From Protopterus annectens (lineage: Eukaryota; Chordata; Ceratodontiformes; Protopteridae): a stretch of 64,000 nt of DNA. Location: contig NC_056726.1 of NCBI RefSeq assembly GCF_019279795.1, positions 1,020,330,527 through 1,020,394,526 of the forward strand, read 5' to 3'. Made by a program: the position numbers and the translations under genes. Shown here one piece after another: positions 35,201 through 48,590 of the stretch. The stretch's first letter is position 1; each line of letters starts with the position of its first letter. The notes below the pieces were generated by a model. That model was not told the DNA's origin. It made no database searches and saw only the letters and a list, made by a program, of their open reading frames with translations.

Positions 35201-38200
35201 AATTAGCGTATCAGGGATACAACAAGAAAGAATCAATACTTAAACACTTCCAAAGTCTCTCTTTGTCTCTCAGCCGCTTGTAGGACTCTACAGGGCACCA
35301 CAAGGAGCTTTGCTGAGCTGTATACAAGTGCAAAAACCACGCTAAGTGATTTTTATACCAGGGAGAACAAAAGGATAGAAATTAGCCCAATATGGCCAAT
35401 GAGCTACAAGTTGCTGGGCTGGGACCACTCATACAGGGACAGATAGGCTGCTCAGAGTTCCCTCTCTCACAGTGAACAAGGAAGCCACCTAACTATTCAA
35501 GTATGATATGGGCAACACAGGAACCTTAACCACAGTCCTGGATTCAGCAAAGCCTGAAAACCGGACTAGTCTAGTACAGAAAGGCAGGAAAGCAGGGAGA
35601 TTTTTTTTTTTGTATTTTTTCTTTTTTCACAGATAACAGAAATGCAGCAACTTAAATAACTCTAAATACACAGAGGAGGCTAGCGCACCTGAGTGTGTAG
35701 CCTACAACTATGTTAGAGATATACAAGCAAAAACGACAAACAGTAATTTTTTTTTAAAGTGCAACAATGAATTTTAAGTACAGTAAGTGATGCAGATATC
35801 TGTAGGGTTCCACAGAAGCATTGAATCACCGCGTTTTCGGCGGAATTAGCGTTTCAGGGATACAACAAGAAAGAATCAATACTTAAACATATCCAAAGTC
35901 TCTCTTTGTCTCTCGGCCGCTTGTAGGACTCTGCAGGGCACCACAAGGAGCTTTGCTGAGCTGTATACAAGCACAAAAACCGCGCTAAGCGATTTTTATA
36001 CCAGGGAGAACAAAAGGATAGAAATGAGCCCAATATGGCCAATGAGCTACAAGTTGCTGGGCTGGGACCACTCCTACAGGGACAGATAGACTGCTCAGAG
36101 TTCCCTTTCACACAGTGAACAAGGAAGCCACCTAACTATTCAAGTATGATATGGGCAACACAGGAACCTTAACCACAGTCCTGGATTCAGCAAAGCCTGA
36201 AAACCGGACTAGACTAGTACAGAAAGGCGGGAAAGCAGGGAGATTTTTTTTTTTGTATTTTTTCTTTTTTCACATATAACAGAAATGCAGCAACTTAAAT
36301 AACTAAATACACAGAGGAAGCGAGTGCACTTGAGTGTGTAACCTACAACTATGTTACAGATATACAAGCAAAAACAACAAACAGTAACTTTTTAAAGTGC
36401 AACAATGAATTTTAAGTACAGTAAGCAATGCAGATATCAGTAGGGTTCCACAGAAGCACTGAATAACCATGTTTTCGGCGGAATTAGCGTATTAGGGATA
36501 CAACAAGAAAGAATCAATACTTAAACACTTCCAAAGTATCTCTTTGTCTCTCAGCCACTTGTAGGACTCTGCAGGGCACCACAAGGAGCTTTGCTGAGAT
36601 GTATACAAGCGCAAAAACCACGCTAAGCGATTTTTATACCAGGGAGAACAAAAGAATAGAAATTAGCCCAATATGGCCAATGAGCTACAAGTTGCTGGGC
36701 TGGGACCACTCATAGAGGGACAGATAGGCTGCTCAGAGCTCCCTCCCTCACAGCGAACAAGGAAGCCACCTAACTATTCAAGCATGATATGGGCAACACA
36801 GGAACCTCAACCACAGTCCTGGATTCAGCAAAGCCTGAAAACCAGACTAGACTAGTACAGAAAGGCGGGAAAGCAGGGAGTTTTTTTTTGTATTTTTTCT
36901 TTTTTCACAGATAACAGAAATGCAGCAACTTAAATAACTCTAACACACAGTGGAGGCAAGCGCTTGACTGTGTAGCCTACAACTATGTTAGAGATATACA
37001 AGCAAAAACGACAAACAGTAACTTTTAAAGTGCAACAATGAATTTTAAGTACAGTAAGCAATGCAGATATCAGTAGGGTTCCACAGAAGCACTGAATAAC
37101 CGCGTTTTCGGTGGAATTAGCGTTTCAGGGATACAACAAGAAAGAATCAATACTTAAACACTTCCAAAGTCTCTCTTTGTCTCTCAGCCGCTTGTAGGAC
37201 TCTGCAGGGCACCACAAGGAGCTTTGCTGAGCTGTATACAAGCGCAAAAACCACACTAAGCAATTTTTATACCAGGGAGAACAAAAGGATAGAAATTAGC
37301 CCAATATGGCCAATGAGCTACAAGTTGCTGGGCTGGGACCACTCATACAGGGACAGATAGGCTGCTCAGAGTTCCCTCTCTCACAGTGAACAAGGAAGCC
37401 ACCTAACTATTCAAGTATGATATGGGCAACACAGGAACCTTAACCACAGTCCTGGATTCAGCAAAGCCTGAAAACCGGACTAGACTAGTACAGAAAGGCA
37501 GGAAAGCAGGGAGATTTTTTTTGTATTTTTTCTTTTTTCACATATAACAGAAATGCAGCAACTTAAATAACTAAATACACAGAGGAGGCTAGCGCATTTG
37601 AGTGTGTAACCTACAACTATATTACAGATATACAAGCAAAAACAACAAACAGTAACTGTTTAAAGTGCAACAATGAATTTTAAGTACAGTAAGCAATGCA
37701 GATATCAGTAGGGTTCCACAGAAGCACTGAATAACCGCATTTTCAGTGGAATTAGCGTATCAGGGATACAACAAGAAAGTATCAATACTTAAACACTTCC
37801 AAAGTCTCTCTTTGTCTCTCGGCCGCTTGTAGGACTCTGCAGGGCACCACAAGGAGCTTTGCTGAGCTGTATACAAGCGCAAAAACCACGATAAGTGATT
37901 TTTATACCAGGGAGAACAAAAGGATAGAAATTAGCCCAATATGGCCAATGAGCTACAAGTTGCTGGGCTGGGACCACTCATACAGGGACAGATAGGCTGC
38001 TCAGAGTTCCCTCTCTCACAGTGAACAAGGAAGCCACCTAACTATTCAAGTATGATATGGGCAATACAGGAACCTTAACCACAGTCCTGGATTCAGCAAA
38101 GCCTGAAAACCGGACTAGACTAGTACAGAAAGGCAGGAAAGCAGGAGATTTTTTTTGTATTTTTCTTTTTTCACAGATAACAGAAATGCAGCAACTTAAA

Positions 38201-41200
38201 TAACTCTAAATACACAGAGGAGCGCTAGCATTTGAGTGTGTAACCTACAACTATATTACAGATATACAAGCAAAAACAACAAACAGTAACTGTTTAAAGT
38301 GCAATAATGAATTTTAAATACAGTAAGCGATGCAGATATCAATAGGGTTCCAAAGAAGCACTGAATAACCACGTTTTCGCGGAATTAGCGTTTCAGGGAT
38401 AGAACAAGAAAGAATCAATACTTAAACAATTCCAAAGTCTCTCTTTGTCTCTCGGCCGCTTGTAGGACTCTGCAGGGCACCACAAGGAGCTTTGCTGAGC
38501 TGTATACAAGCGCAAAAATTGCGATAAGCGATTTTTATACCAGGGAGAACAAAAGGATAGAAATTAGCCCTATATGGCCAATGAGCTACAAGTTGCTGGG
38601 CTGGGACCACTCGTACAGGGACAGATTGGCTGCTCAGAGTTCCCTCTCTCATAGTGAACAAGGAATCCACCTAACTATTCAAGTATGATATGGGCAACAC
38701 AGGAACCTTAACCACAGTCCTGGATTCAGCAAAGCCTGAAAACCGGACTAGACTAGTACAGAAAGGCGAGAAAGTAGGGAGATTATTTTTTTGTATTTTT
38801 TCTTTTTTCACAGATAACAGAAATGCAGCAACTTAAATAACTCAAGTGTGTAGCCTACAACTATGTTACAGATATACAAGCAAAAAATGACAAACAGTAA
38901 CTTTTTAACGTGCAACAATGAATTTTAAGTACAGTAAGCAATGCAGATATCAGTAGGGTTCCACAGAAGCACTGAATAACCGTGTTTTCGGTGGAATTAG
39001 CGTTTCAGGGATACAACAAGAAAGAATAAATAGTTAAACACTTCCAATGTCTCTCTTTGTCTCTCGGCCGCTTGTAGGACTTTGCAGGGCACCACAAGGA
39101 GCTTTGCTGTGCTGCATACAAGTGCAAAAACCATGCTAAGTGATTTTTATACCAGGGAGAACAAAAGGATAGAAATTAGCCCAATATGGCCAATGAGCTA
39201 CAAGTTGCTGGGCTGGGACCATTCATACAGGGACAGATAGACTGCTCAGAGTTCCCTCTCTCATAGTGAACAAGGAAGCCACCTAACTATTCAAGTATGA
39301 TATGGGCAATACAGGAACCTTAACCACAGTCCTGGATTCAGCAAAGCCTGAAAACCAGACTAGACTAGTACAGAAAGGTGGGAAAGCAGGGCGATTATTT
39401 TTTTGTATTATTTTTTTTTTTCACAGATAACAGAAATGCAGCAACTTAACTAACTCTAAATACACAGTGGAGGCTAGCGCACTTGAGTGAGTAGCCTACA
39501 ACTATGTTACAGATATACAAGCAAAAATGACAAACAGTAACTAAAGTGCAACAATGAATTTTAAGTACAGTAAGCAATGCAGATATCAGTAGGGTTCCAC
39601 AGAAGCACTGAATAACCGCGTTTTCGGCGGAATTAGCATATCAGGGATACAACAAGAAAGTATCAATACTTAAACACTTCCAAAGTCTCTCTTTGTCTCT
39701 CGGCCGCTTGTAGGACTCTGCAGGGCACCACAAGGAGCTTTGCTGAGCTGTATACAAGCACAAAAACCACCCTAAGCAATTTTTATACCAGGGAGAACAA
39801 AACGATAGAAATTAGCCCAATATGGCCAATGAGCTTCAAGTTGATTGATTGGGACCACTCGTACAGGGACAGATAGGCTGCTCAGAGTTCCCTCTCTCAC
39901 TGTGAACAAGGAAGCCACCTAACTATTCAAGTATGATATGGGCAACACAGGAACCTTAACCACAGTCCTGGATTCAGCAAAGCCTGAAAACCGGACTAGT
40001 CTAGTACAGAAAGGCGGGAAAGCAGGGAGATTTTTTTTTTGTATTTTTTCTTTTTTCACATATAACAGAAATGCAGCAACTTAAATAACTAAATACACAG
40101 AGGAGGCTAGCGCACTTGAGTGTGTAACCTACAACTATATTACAGATATACAAGCAAAAACAACAATCAGTAACTTTTTAAAGTGCAACAATGAAATTTA
40201 AGTATAGTAAGCAATGCAGATATCAGTAGGGTTCCACAGAAGCACTGAATAACCGCGTTTTCGGCGGAATTAGCGTATCAGGGATACAACAAGAAAGAAT
40301 CAATACTTAAACACTTCCAAAGTATCTCTTTGTCTCTCAGCCACTTGTAGGACTCTCTGCAGGGCACCGCAAGGAGCTTTGCTGAGCTGTATACAAGCGC
40401 AAAAACCACGATAAGCGATTTTTATACCAGGGAGAACAAAAGGATAGAAATTAGCCCAATATGGCCAATGAGCTACAAGTTGCTGGGCTGGGACCATTCA
40501 TACAGGGACAGATAGACTGCTCAGAGTTCCCTCTCTCATAGTGAACAAGGAAGCCACCTAACTATTCAAGTATGATATGGGCAATACAGGAACCTTAATT
40601 ACAGTCCTGGATTCAGCAAAGCCTGAAAACCGGACTAGACTAGTACAGAAAGGCGGGAAAGTAGGGAGATTTTTTTTTGTATATTTTCTTTTTTCACAGA
40701 TAACAGAAATGCAGCAACTTAAATAACTCGAGTGTGTAGCCTACAACTATGTTACAGATATACAAGCAAAAAACGACAAACAGTAACTTTTAACATGCAA
40801 CAATGAATTTTAAGTACAGTAAGCAATGCAGATATCAGTAGCGTTCCACAGAAGCACCGAATAACCGCATTTTCGGTGGAATTAGCGTATCAGGGATACA
40901 ACAAGAAAATATCAATACTTAAACACTTCCAAAGTCTCTCTTTGTCCCTAGGCCGCTTGTAGGACTCTGCAGGGCACCACAAGGAGCTTTGCTGAGCTGT
41001 ATACAAGCGCAAAAACCGCGCTAAGCGATTTTTATACCAGGGAGAACAAAAGGATAGAAATTAGCCCAATATGACCAATGAGCTACAAGTTGCTGGGCTG
41101 GGACCACTCGTACAGGGACAGATAGGCTGCTCAGAGTTCCCTCTCTCACAGTGTACAAGGAAGCCACCTAACTATTCAAGTATGATATGGGAAGACGGGA

Positions 41201-43502
41201 ACCTTAACCACAGCCCTGGATTCAGCAAAGCCTGAAAACCGGACTAGCCTAGTACAGAAAGGCAGGAAAGTAGGGAGATTTTTTTTTTGTATTTTTTCTT
41301 TTTTCACATATAGCAGAAATCCAGCAACTTAAATAACTAAATACACAGAGGAAGCGAGTGCACTTGAGTGTGTAACCTACAACTGTGTTACAGATATACA
41401 TGCAAAAACAACAAATAGTAACTTTTTAAAGTGCAACAATGAATTTTAAGTACAGTAAGCAATGCAGATATCAGTAGGGATCCACAGAAGCACTGAATAA
41501 CCGCGTTTTCGGCGGAATTAGCGTATCAGGGATACAACAAGAAAGAATCAATACTTAAACACTTCCAAAGTATCTCTTTGTCACTCGGCCGCTTGTAGGA
41601 CTCTGCAGGGCACCACAAGAAGCTTTGCTGAGCTGTATACAAGTGCAAAAATTACGATAAGCGATTTTTATACCAGGGAGAACAAAAGGATAGAAATTAG
41701 CCCTATATGGCCAATGAGCTACAAGTTGCAGGGCTGGGACCATTCATACATGGACAGATAGGCTGCTCAGAGTTCCCTCTCTCATAGTGAACAAGGAATC
41801 CACCTAACTATTCAAGTATGATATGGGCAATACAGGAACCTTAACCACAGTCCTGGATTCAGCAAAGCCTGAAAACCGGACTAGACTAGTACAGAAAGGC
41901 GGGAACGTAGGGGGATTATTTTTTTGTATTTTTTCTTTTTTCACAGATAACAGAAATGCTGCAACTTAAATAACTCAAGTGTGTAGCCTACAACTATGTT
42001 ACAGGTATACAAGCAAAAAACAACAAACAGTAACTTTTTAACGTGCAACAATGAATTTTAAGTACAGTAAGCAATGCAGATATCAGTAGGGTTCCACAGA
42101 AGCACTGAATAACCGCGTTTTCGGTGGAATTAGCGTTTCAGGGATACAACAAGAAAGAATAAATAGTTAAACATTTCCAGTGTCTCTCTTTGTCTCTCGG
42201 CTGCTTGTAGGACTTTGCAGGGCACCACAAGGAGCTTTGCTGTGCTGTATACAAGCGCAAAAACCACGCTAAGTGATTTTTATACCAGGGAGAACAAAAG
42301 TATAGAAATTAGCCCAATATGGCCAATGAGCTACAAGTTGCTGGGCTGGGACCATTTGTACGGGGACAGATAGGCTGCTCAGCGTTCCCTCTCTCACAGT
42401 GAACAAGGAAGCCACCTAACTATTCAAGTATGATATGGGCAACACAGGAACCTTAACCACAGTCCTGGATTCAGCAAAGCCTGAAAACTGGACTAGACTA
42501 GTACAGAAATGCGGGAAAGCAGGGAGATTATTTTTTTGTATTTTTTTTCTTTTTTTACAGATAACAGAAATGCAGCCACTTAAGTAACCCGAGTGTGTAG
42601 CCTACAACAATGTTACAGATATACAAGCAAAAAATGACAAACAGTAATTTTTTAAAGTGCAACAATGAATTTTAAGTGCAGTAAGCAATGCAGATATCAG
42701 TAGGGTTCCACAGAAGCGCTGAATAACCACGTTTTCGGCGGAATTAGCGTTTCAGGGATACAACATGAAAGAATCAATACTTAAACACTTCCAAAGTCTC
42801 TTTTTGTCTCTCAGCCACTTGTAGGACTCTGCAGGGCACCACAAGAAGCTTTGCTGAGCTGTATACAAGTGCAAAAACCGTGCTAAGTGATTTTTATACC
42901 AGGTAGAAAAAAGGATAGAAATTAGCCCAATATGGCCAATGAGCTACAAGTTACTGGGCTGGGACCAGTCGTCCAGGGACAGGTAGGCTGCTCTGAGTTC
43001 CCTCTCTCACCTTGAATAAGGAAGCCACCTAACTATTCAAGTATGATATGGGCAACACAGGAACCTTAACCACAGTCCTGGATTCAGCAAAGCCTGAAAA
43101 CTGGACTAGACTAGTATAGAAAGGCGGGAAAGCAGGGAGATTATTTTTTTGTATTTTTTCTTTTTTCACAGATAACATAAATGCAGCAACTTAAATAACT
43201 CTAAATATACAGAGGAGGCTAGTACACTTGAGTGTGTAACCTACAACTATATTACAGATATACAAGCAAAAACAACAAACAGTAACTTTTTAAAGTGCAA
43301 CAATGAATTTTAAGTACAGTAAGCAATGCAGATATCATAGGGTTCCACAGAAGCACTGAATAACCGCGTTTTCAGTGGAGTTAGCATATCAGGGATACAA
43401 CAAGAAAGAATCAATACTTAAACACTTCCAAAGTCTCTCTTTGTCTCTCGGCCACTTGTAGGACTCTGCAGGGCACCACAAGGAGCTTTGCTGAGCTGTA
43501 TA
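29285..43502. repeat. Satellite B, main array (23 anchors, mean 629 bp)
   Basis: The anchor CCAATATGGCCAATGA, or a one-base variant of it, recurs 23 times from 29,346 to 42,929. Spacing is mostly 605-645 bases, except the first pair (370 bases, internal deletion). Length variation comes from presence or absence of a segment around TCTAAATACACAG and from T-run length. The minus strand of each unit has ATTGG, then CCATATTGGG, then TATAAAAA. A 60-80 codon minus-strand frame recurs but looks incidental. The array ends at about 43,502 within the unit. Confidence 0.97.
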
Positions 43503-43616
43503 CCACAGATAACCTTTGTGGCTGTTAACATAGCCTTTCTAGTTGGTGCAGATGTCTGCAGAAGTATATACCAGACCAGCCATGACAATAATGTATTGTT
43601 GTACGGACTGAGGACT

Positions 43617-43700
<84 letters not shown>
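43617..43700. repeat. (AT)n microsatellite
   Basis: A pure TA run shortly after the end of satellite B. Confidence 0.97.
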
Positions 43701-43702
<2 letters not shown>

Positions 43703-43816
43703 TACAACTCACTGACTGTGTCCCTGCTCTAACCCAGACTGATATCTCTTTCATCTCCTGCTCTATCTGTACTCCTCTAATCTACTGTTTTTATCTCACC
43801 TATCTGTAGTAACTAC

Positions 43817-43848
<32 letters not shown>

Positions 43849-44105
43849 CCTTAATTTCATGTTTTTTTGTTCTCTGTATTTAATCTTAGCTTAAATCTAC
43901 TAAGTTACACTGTAAAACTTTTGTTCTCAACTATGTATCTAATGTATTGTAATTCACTTGGCTATTACTATATATTGTATTTATATTTTTGTTTTTGTCA
44001 CTGCTGATGGTTGGAGCTTTTCTCCCCGGGCCTTTACTGAAAATGGACATATATCCAGTTAGACTAGCCTGGTCAACAAATGTAAAATAAATAAATAAAT
44101 ATAGA
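43701..44105 (+). repeat. Retroposon body and 3' tail, (AAAT)n-ended
   Basis: A 28-base poly-A run (43,817-43,844) and AT-rich DNA are followed by GGAGCTTTTCTCCCCGGGCC, a conserved block and (AAAT)n at the end. The end block is the inverted counterpart of 6,858-6,955. The poly-A run inside suggests two stacked retroposons. Confidence 0.65.
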
Positions 44106-44915
44106 GAAACATCCACCATTTATCTGGATGCAGTCCCTTTACCTATGTGGTGAACCATGTCCAAGCCTTTTGTGACCACTACCACTACTTGATGGCTGAA
44201 TGCAACAGTGTTATCTGCCTGAATAGCCAGGTCTGTTAACGCAGTTTGTGTGTTTATGGGGTTGCTGTTGATGTGGCACATAGTGTGTCCATTTCCTTGC
44301 CATATAGTATGATAGTACTGTTTTCTGCATTCATCTAGAGGCCTGCACTTGGGCACCATACCATACCCCCTGTAGGACCCCATTGAAGTGTGTTAACATC
44401 AGTTTGTCAGTCAATGACAGACAGCACACTACTTACGGTTGCCAATGCCGTAGGTGGTACCTACATATGTTGGATGTGCCAGTTAGCATTCATGCCTAGA
44501 TACATGAGGGTTATTGGATGTGGCAGCTACTTACAGGGCCTACACATGTTTACATATTGCACACATATAGGCAACACAGAGTAGAGTTGCCACCTTACAA
44601 ATGTGGAATATGGGACACATCTTGTAGTAACATGACAGTTGGCAGGGCATACCATACCCACGGCAAGTTTAACAGACAGTACTTCCCTTGGTTTGCCAAA
44701 ATGACAGCTTCTGTGTCACATTACCATAGGTTATGCTATTTCTCATAACATTAATGTGTTTCTGATGTGAAATAACTGCTTTATGCAAGTAGTACACAAC
44801 CGCAGGAAATGTTTATTGTCCTACACTCTGGGATCTCTGTACTGTTTGTGCTGTTGTCACAGGTCACACCTGGCTAAACATGGACTGTAACCTGCAGGGT
44901 GGGACAGCTGGTGGA
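44106..44915. other. No gene recognised
   Basis: Short frames only. TACAAATGTGGAATATGGGAC and TTGGCAGGGCATACC near 44,597-44,652 look like fragments of small DNA-transposon ends, but I cannot assign them. Confidence 0.35.
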
Positions 44916-45233
44916 CATACCTCTCACCTCTACAGATTTTTGCAGAATGTCCTGATGTTTGCCAAATATTTTTGTTCCATTTGGCATAACATTGTAGTTT
45001 TCTGGCAAAGTAGTGTGAAATCATTAAAGACTGACGTTATACAATAATGACAGATATTTTCCTGTCAGACTTCATACCCTTCAGAAAATGCATATGAATG
45101 CACAACCAGTTATGCTATCTACTTGTATGTTTGTCAGAGCAATATTTAAAGACTGACCCTAATATTTGGGCTTTGTCCCACTTTTCTGTATGGTTTTCTC
45201 CAGATGTCTTTCTCTAAGGGGTCAAGAGGTATG
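44916..45233 (+). mobile_element. hAT-like MITE, 318 bp
   Basis: Begins CATACCTCTCACC and ends with CAAGAGGTATG, an imperfect terminal inverted repeat. The interior matches the copies at 48,276 and 49,109. Eight-base flanks (CTGGTGGA and TTTGTGGC) agree at five positions, compatible with an old 8-bp target duplication. Confidence 0.65.
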
Positions 45234-45279
45234 TTTGTGGCCCTAACACAGTCACACTGCTGCAAGGGGATATACATGC

Positions 45280-45359
<80 letters not shown>

Positions 45360-45782
45360 ATGAACCAACATTGTTGATAGTAGAACCCCCTAGTACATGA
45401 ACCACGGAGCTTATACAGTTTTGTAGTGTCTGCCACTACTATTCAGGTGGATGACAGCTGCAAGTGCTGTAAAGATTGCCACTGGTGGGTTAACAGGCCC
45501 TTAAAATGGTATAACCATGTCACACACACACACACACTGCTGCAGGGGGACATGCATTCCAGCACATATGCACAGAGAGTTGCCTGTGTTGGAATTACAC
45601 CTATCTAGTTATGTACACTATAGCCCACCGTATGTATTGCATGTGCCACCAGTGCTATTTTGTTTGAAAATGTATAACTCTGCATCTAAGGTGGATGACA
45701 TTTGTAGGCCATGAATAGGTTGGTGATGGTGGAGATAACTGGGTGGCACTGGCACACAAAATGGCATAAGCATTGCACACAG

Positions 45783-45847
<65 letters not shown>

Positions 45848-46794
45848 CATACAGGCAAGACAGCCAGGCTGCTACAGAGGATAAGCATACACAGACACAT
45901 ACTCATACAGTTACCCGTAAAAAGATTAGAAACTCTACCTACCTATCTAGTTGTATGCACTATAGTACTGCGTCCTTATTGCATGTACCACAGAGTTTAT
46001 ATGCCTGGGGCATACCTCTCAACCTCTTCCAGAAATAAATGTGGACAACACCTTCAATAATGGGAGGGGGGGAGTACAGGCCCAAAAATAGGGACATTTT
46101 TTACTTAGATAACTGATAGAGTGACAGGTTTCATATTAGCGTATTTTGTACTTTTGTGAAGGGTATGAAGTCTGACACTCAGATATCTATCATTATTTTC
46201 TGACTTCATCTGTGAATGATTTCCCAATGATTTGCCAGGAAGCTGCAATTATATGAGAGATATCAAATATATGAGGCAAACATCTGGACATTCTGCAAAA
46301 CTCTACAGAGTTGAGAGGTATGGCCTGCAGAGTGTCAAGCAGTGCATCTAAGGTGGATGACATCAACACCTGTAAATTAATGCAATGGGGGAGTCTACAG
46401 GGTGGAACAGGCCTCAAAATGGTATAACTACCTCACACACCCACACGGACATGGTTCACCCACACACAGTTGACAGTATTAAGATTAGAACCCCTACTTA
46501 TCTAGTTGCATGTACTATAGTGCTACATACTTACCATGTGCACCACAGAGCTTATATGCCTGGAGAGTGTTCAATGGTGCATCTAAGGTGGATGACATCA
46601 GCAGGCCCTACTTACCGTGTGCGGCACGGAGCTTATATGACTGGAGAGTGTCCAATGGTGCATCTAAGGTGGATGAGATCAGCAGGCCATGTAAAGTAGG
46701 GCAATGGGGGTTAACAGGGTAGAATAAGCCTCAAAATGTGTTGGCACTGTACACAGATAGGCAGGAAATACACAAAGTTACAAGGGAATATACT

Positions 46795-46853
<59 letters not shown>

Positions 46854-47107
46854 AGTTGAGGTTGTTGGGAATTGAAGCACTACCTAACTGTCTATACTAT
46901 AATGCTATGTACTTATCACATATGCCACAGGAATTACATATGTAGTGAGTGTCTAACATTGCTGTTGGGGTGGATAACAACAGTAGCTGCTGACAGGGAG
47001 ACCACTGTTGTGGAGGACAGCAGTCTCAGGGCCAAAATATGAGTGGCCATTACACAGACATAGGCTTGTTTGGTGTGTGTATTCTGCTGTATGTGTACTA
47101 TATACAG

Positions 47108-47171
<64 letters not shown>

Positions 47172-47280
47172 CGACTGATGTGAGATTACATCCTCCCTAC
47201 CTACTATTACACAATGGTCCTCACCATAGTATTTGCAAATGACACTGTTAAAACTGTTGTACGTGTGGCTGCTGCAGTAC
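45234..47280. repeat. Degenerate array whose units each carry (AC)n
   Basis: About six units of 250-370 bases share TATCTAGTTG-(C/T)ATG-type sequence, CACAGAGCTTATATGCCTGG, GCATCTAAGGTGGATGACAT and then an (AC)n tract. AC tracts lie at 45,279-45,357, 45,521-45,537, 45,788-45,846, 46,433-46,444 (short), 46,797-46,850 and 47,108-47,170. The third unit is enlarged by a MITE. A local 82-bp duplication sits in the fourth. Confidence 0.75.
46011..46322 (-). mobile_element. hAT-like MITE, 312 bp, inserted in the (AC)n array
   Basis: Perfect 13-base terminal inverted repeats: CATACCTCTCAAC and GTTGAGAGGTATG. The flanking octamers GCCTGGGG and GCCTGCAG agree at six of eight positions, and sister array units without the element read ATGCCTGGAGAGTGT, so the insertion point is clear. 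8-bp duplications are typical of hAT transposons. No coding capacity. Confidence 0.8.
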
Positions 47281-47315
47281 ATCACTCTATACCTTTCAGG
47301 CTCTCTCTCTGTCTT

Positions 47316-47358
<43 letters not shown>
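47281..47358. repeat. (TC)n microsatellite
   Basis: Nearly pure CT repeats from about 47,300. Confidence 0.95.
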
Positions 47359-47362
<4 letters not shown>

Positions 47363-48275
47363 CTGTCTCTGCCTCTCTGAAAATGATATATTTGTATATG
47401 TTTCCTATATATTTGTATATCACGCTCAACAGATCCAGATAAATCTTATATGTACCACATATGGAAAGATGGGAGTAAACATGTCTGATGGGGGTGGGGA
47501 TAGACAGTTAAGGAGTACATAGCTCTCTGTATGCAGAAAGGATATAGGTACATCCCAGTTCTGTAGTCCAATGTGGGTTCAGACATGGGTTGAAAGTAGC
47601 TAAGTGTAACAGCATGCCCATTATGACCATCAATAGTAAGAGTGGACCTCCAGTCCAGACCTACCTGTACTCTGGTCGAGGATTTTGTGTGCTACAGCGG
47701 ATTAGCTGATGAACCTCTGTAAACAGTCCCACCACCTCACTGATATACTGGCTGAGTGATCTCCTAGCTGTGTGCTATCCTTATTAACTGAGTCATATCT
47801 AAGGTGGGTACAGACTGCATTGGACTGAGCAGAGTTTTGCATAATATGTGAGGTACATTTTGCACAGCACTGTGAGGTCCTGGTATGTCAGTGGCAGATA
47901 AGTAGAGTTTAATGTGAGGAACTGCTGACAGACATTTTTCTACTGACTCCATACACTGCAGGGAACCCATGCTACTGCACAAATTGTTCTAGTCTGCACA
48001 TTCTATGTTTGTGTGGCCAGTGGTTCCTCCTCCCCCTTATATGTGGTCTTTGTCCTGCTCTGCTCCAGTTGCAGGCTTTGTCCACAGTTTCTGCTCTTAT
48101 GTAGTTGTCGTTATTGCTGTGACTGGGGTAGAAGTCATAACATCACACACAGGCTTACGGACTGCACTCCTCTGACTGTACCTGTTTAGCAGTTTGACCA
48201 GCAATGTGCCCCATACATCTGATCTGGTCCACGGACAGTTTGTGTTGCACTGTTCTTCTAAGGCTACATATTGGC
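47359..48275. other. No gene recognised
   Basis: Short frames only and no repeat signature I can name. Confidence 0.35.
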
Positions 48276-48590
48276 CATACCTCTCAAACTTTTACAGGCA
48301 GACATCTTGAAAGGGCCATATATTACAGTCAGACACAGGCCTAAACATGGGGACAGCAACTTAATATTGCTCTTCCAAATGTAGACAGTTGGCAGACTCA
48401 TTTTGTATTAGCTTGCATTTTCTTATGGGTATGAAATCTGCATCTCAACCATCTGTCATTGATGTTTGCACATTAACCTGTATTGTTTTGCTAATAGTTT
48501 CCCAGATAAATGCAATGTTATGACAAACAGAACAGATATATGAGGAATACATGTGGACATTCTGAGAAACTTTGACATTCGTGGAGTATG
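48276..48590 (-). mobile_element. hAT-like MITE, diverged copy
   Basis: Starts CATACCTCTCAAAC and ends GGAGTATG. The interior, with GTATGAAATCTGCATCTCAAC and ATGTGGACATTCTGAGAAAC, matches the copy at 46,011 in the same orientation. Flanks show no duplication. Confidence 0.6.

Noticed and set aside
28501-43502. Recurring 60-82 codon minus-strand frames in satellite B (start VPAQQLVAHWPYWANFYPF)
   Set aside because: They recur because the unit is repeated. Ends and starts vary with single-base changes, many units lack the frame, and no protein family fits.
23150-43502. CRISPR array
   Set aside because: The repeats are about 600 bp with no short repeat-spacer pattern, and the sequence is eukaryotic.
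45146-47167. Frames made of CVCVCV or THTHTH repeats
   Set aside because: Translations of (AC)n microsatellites.
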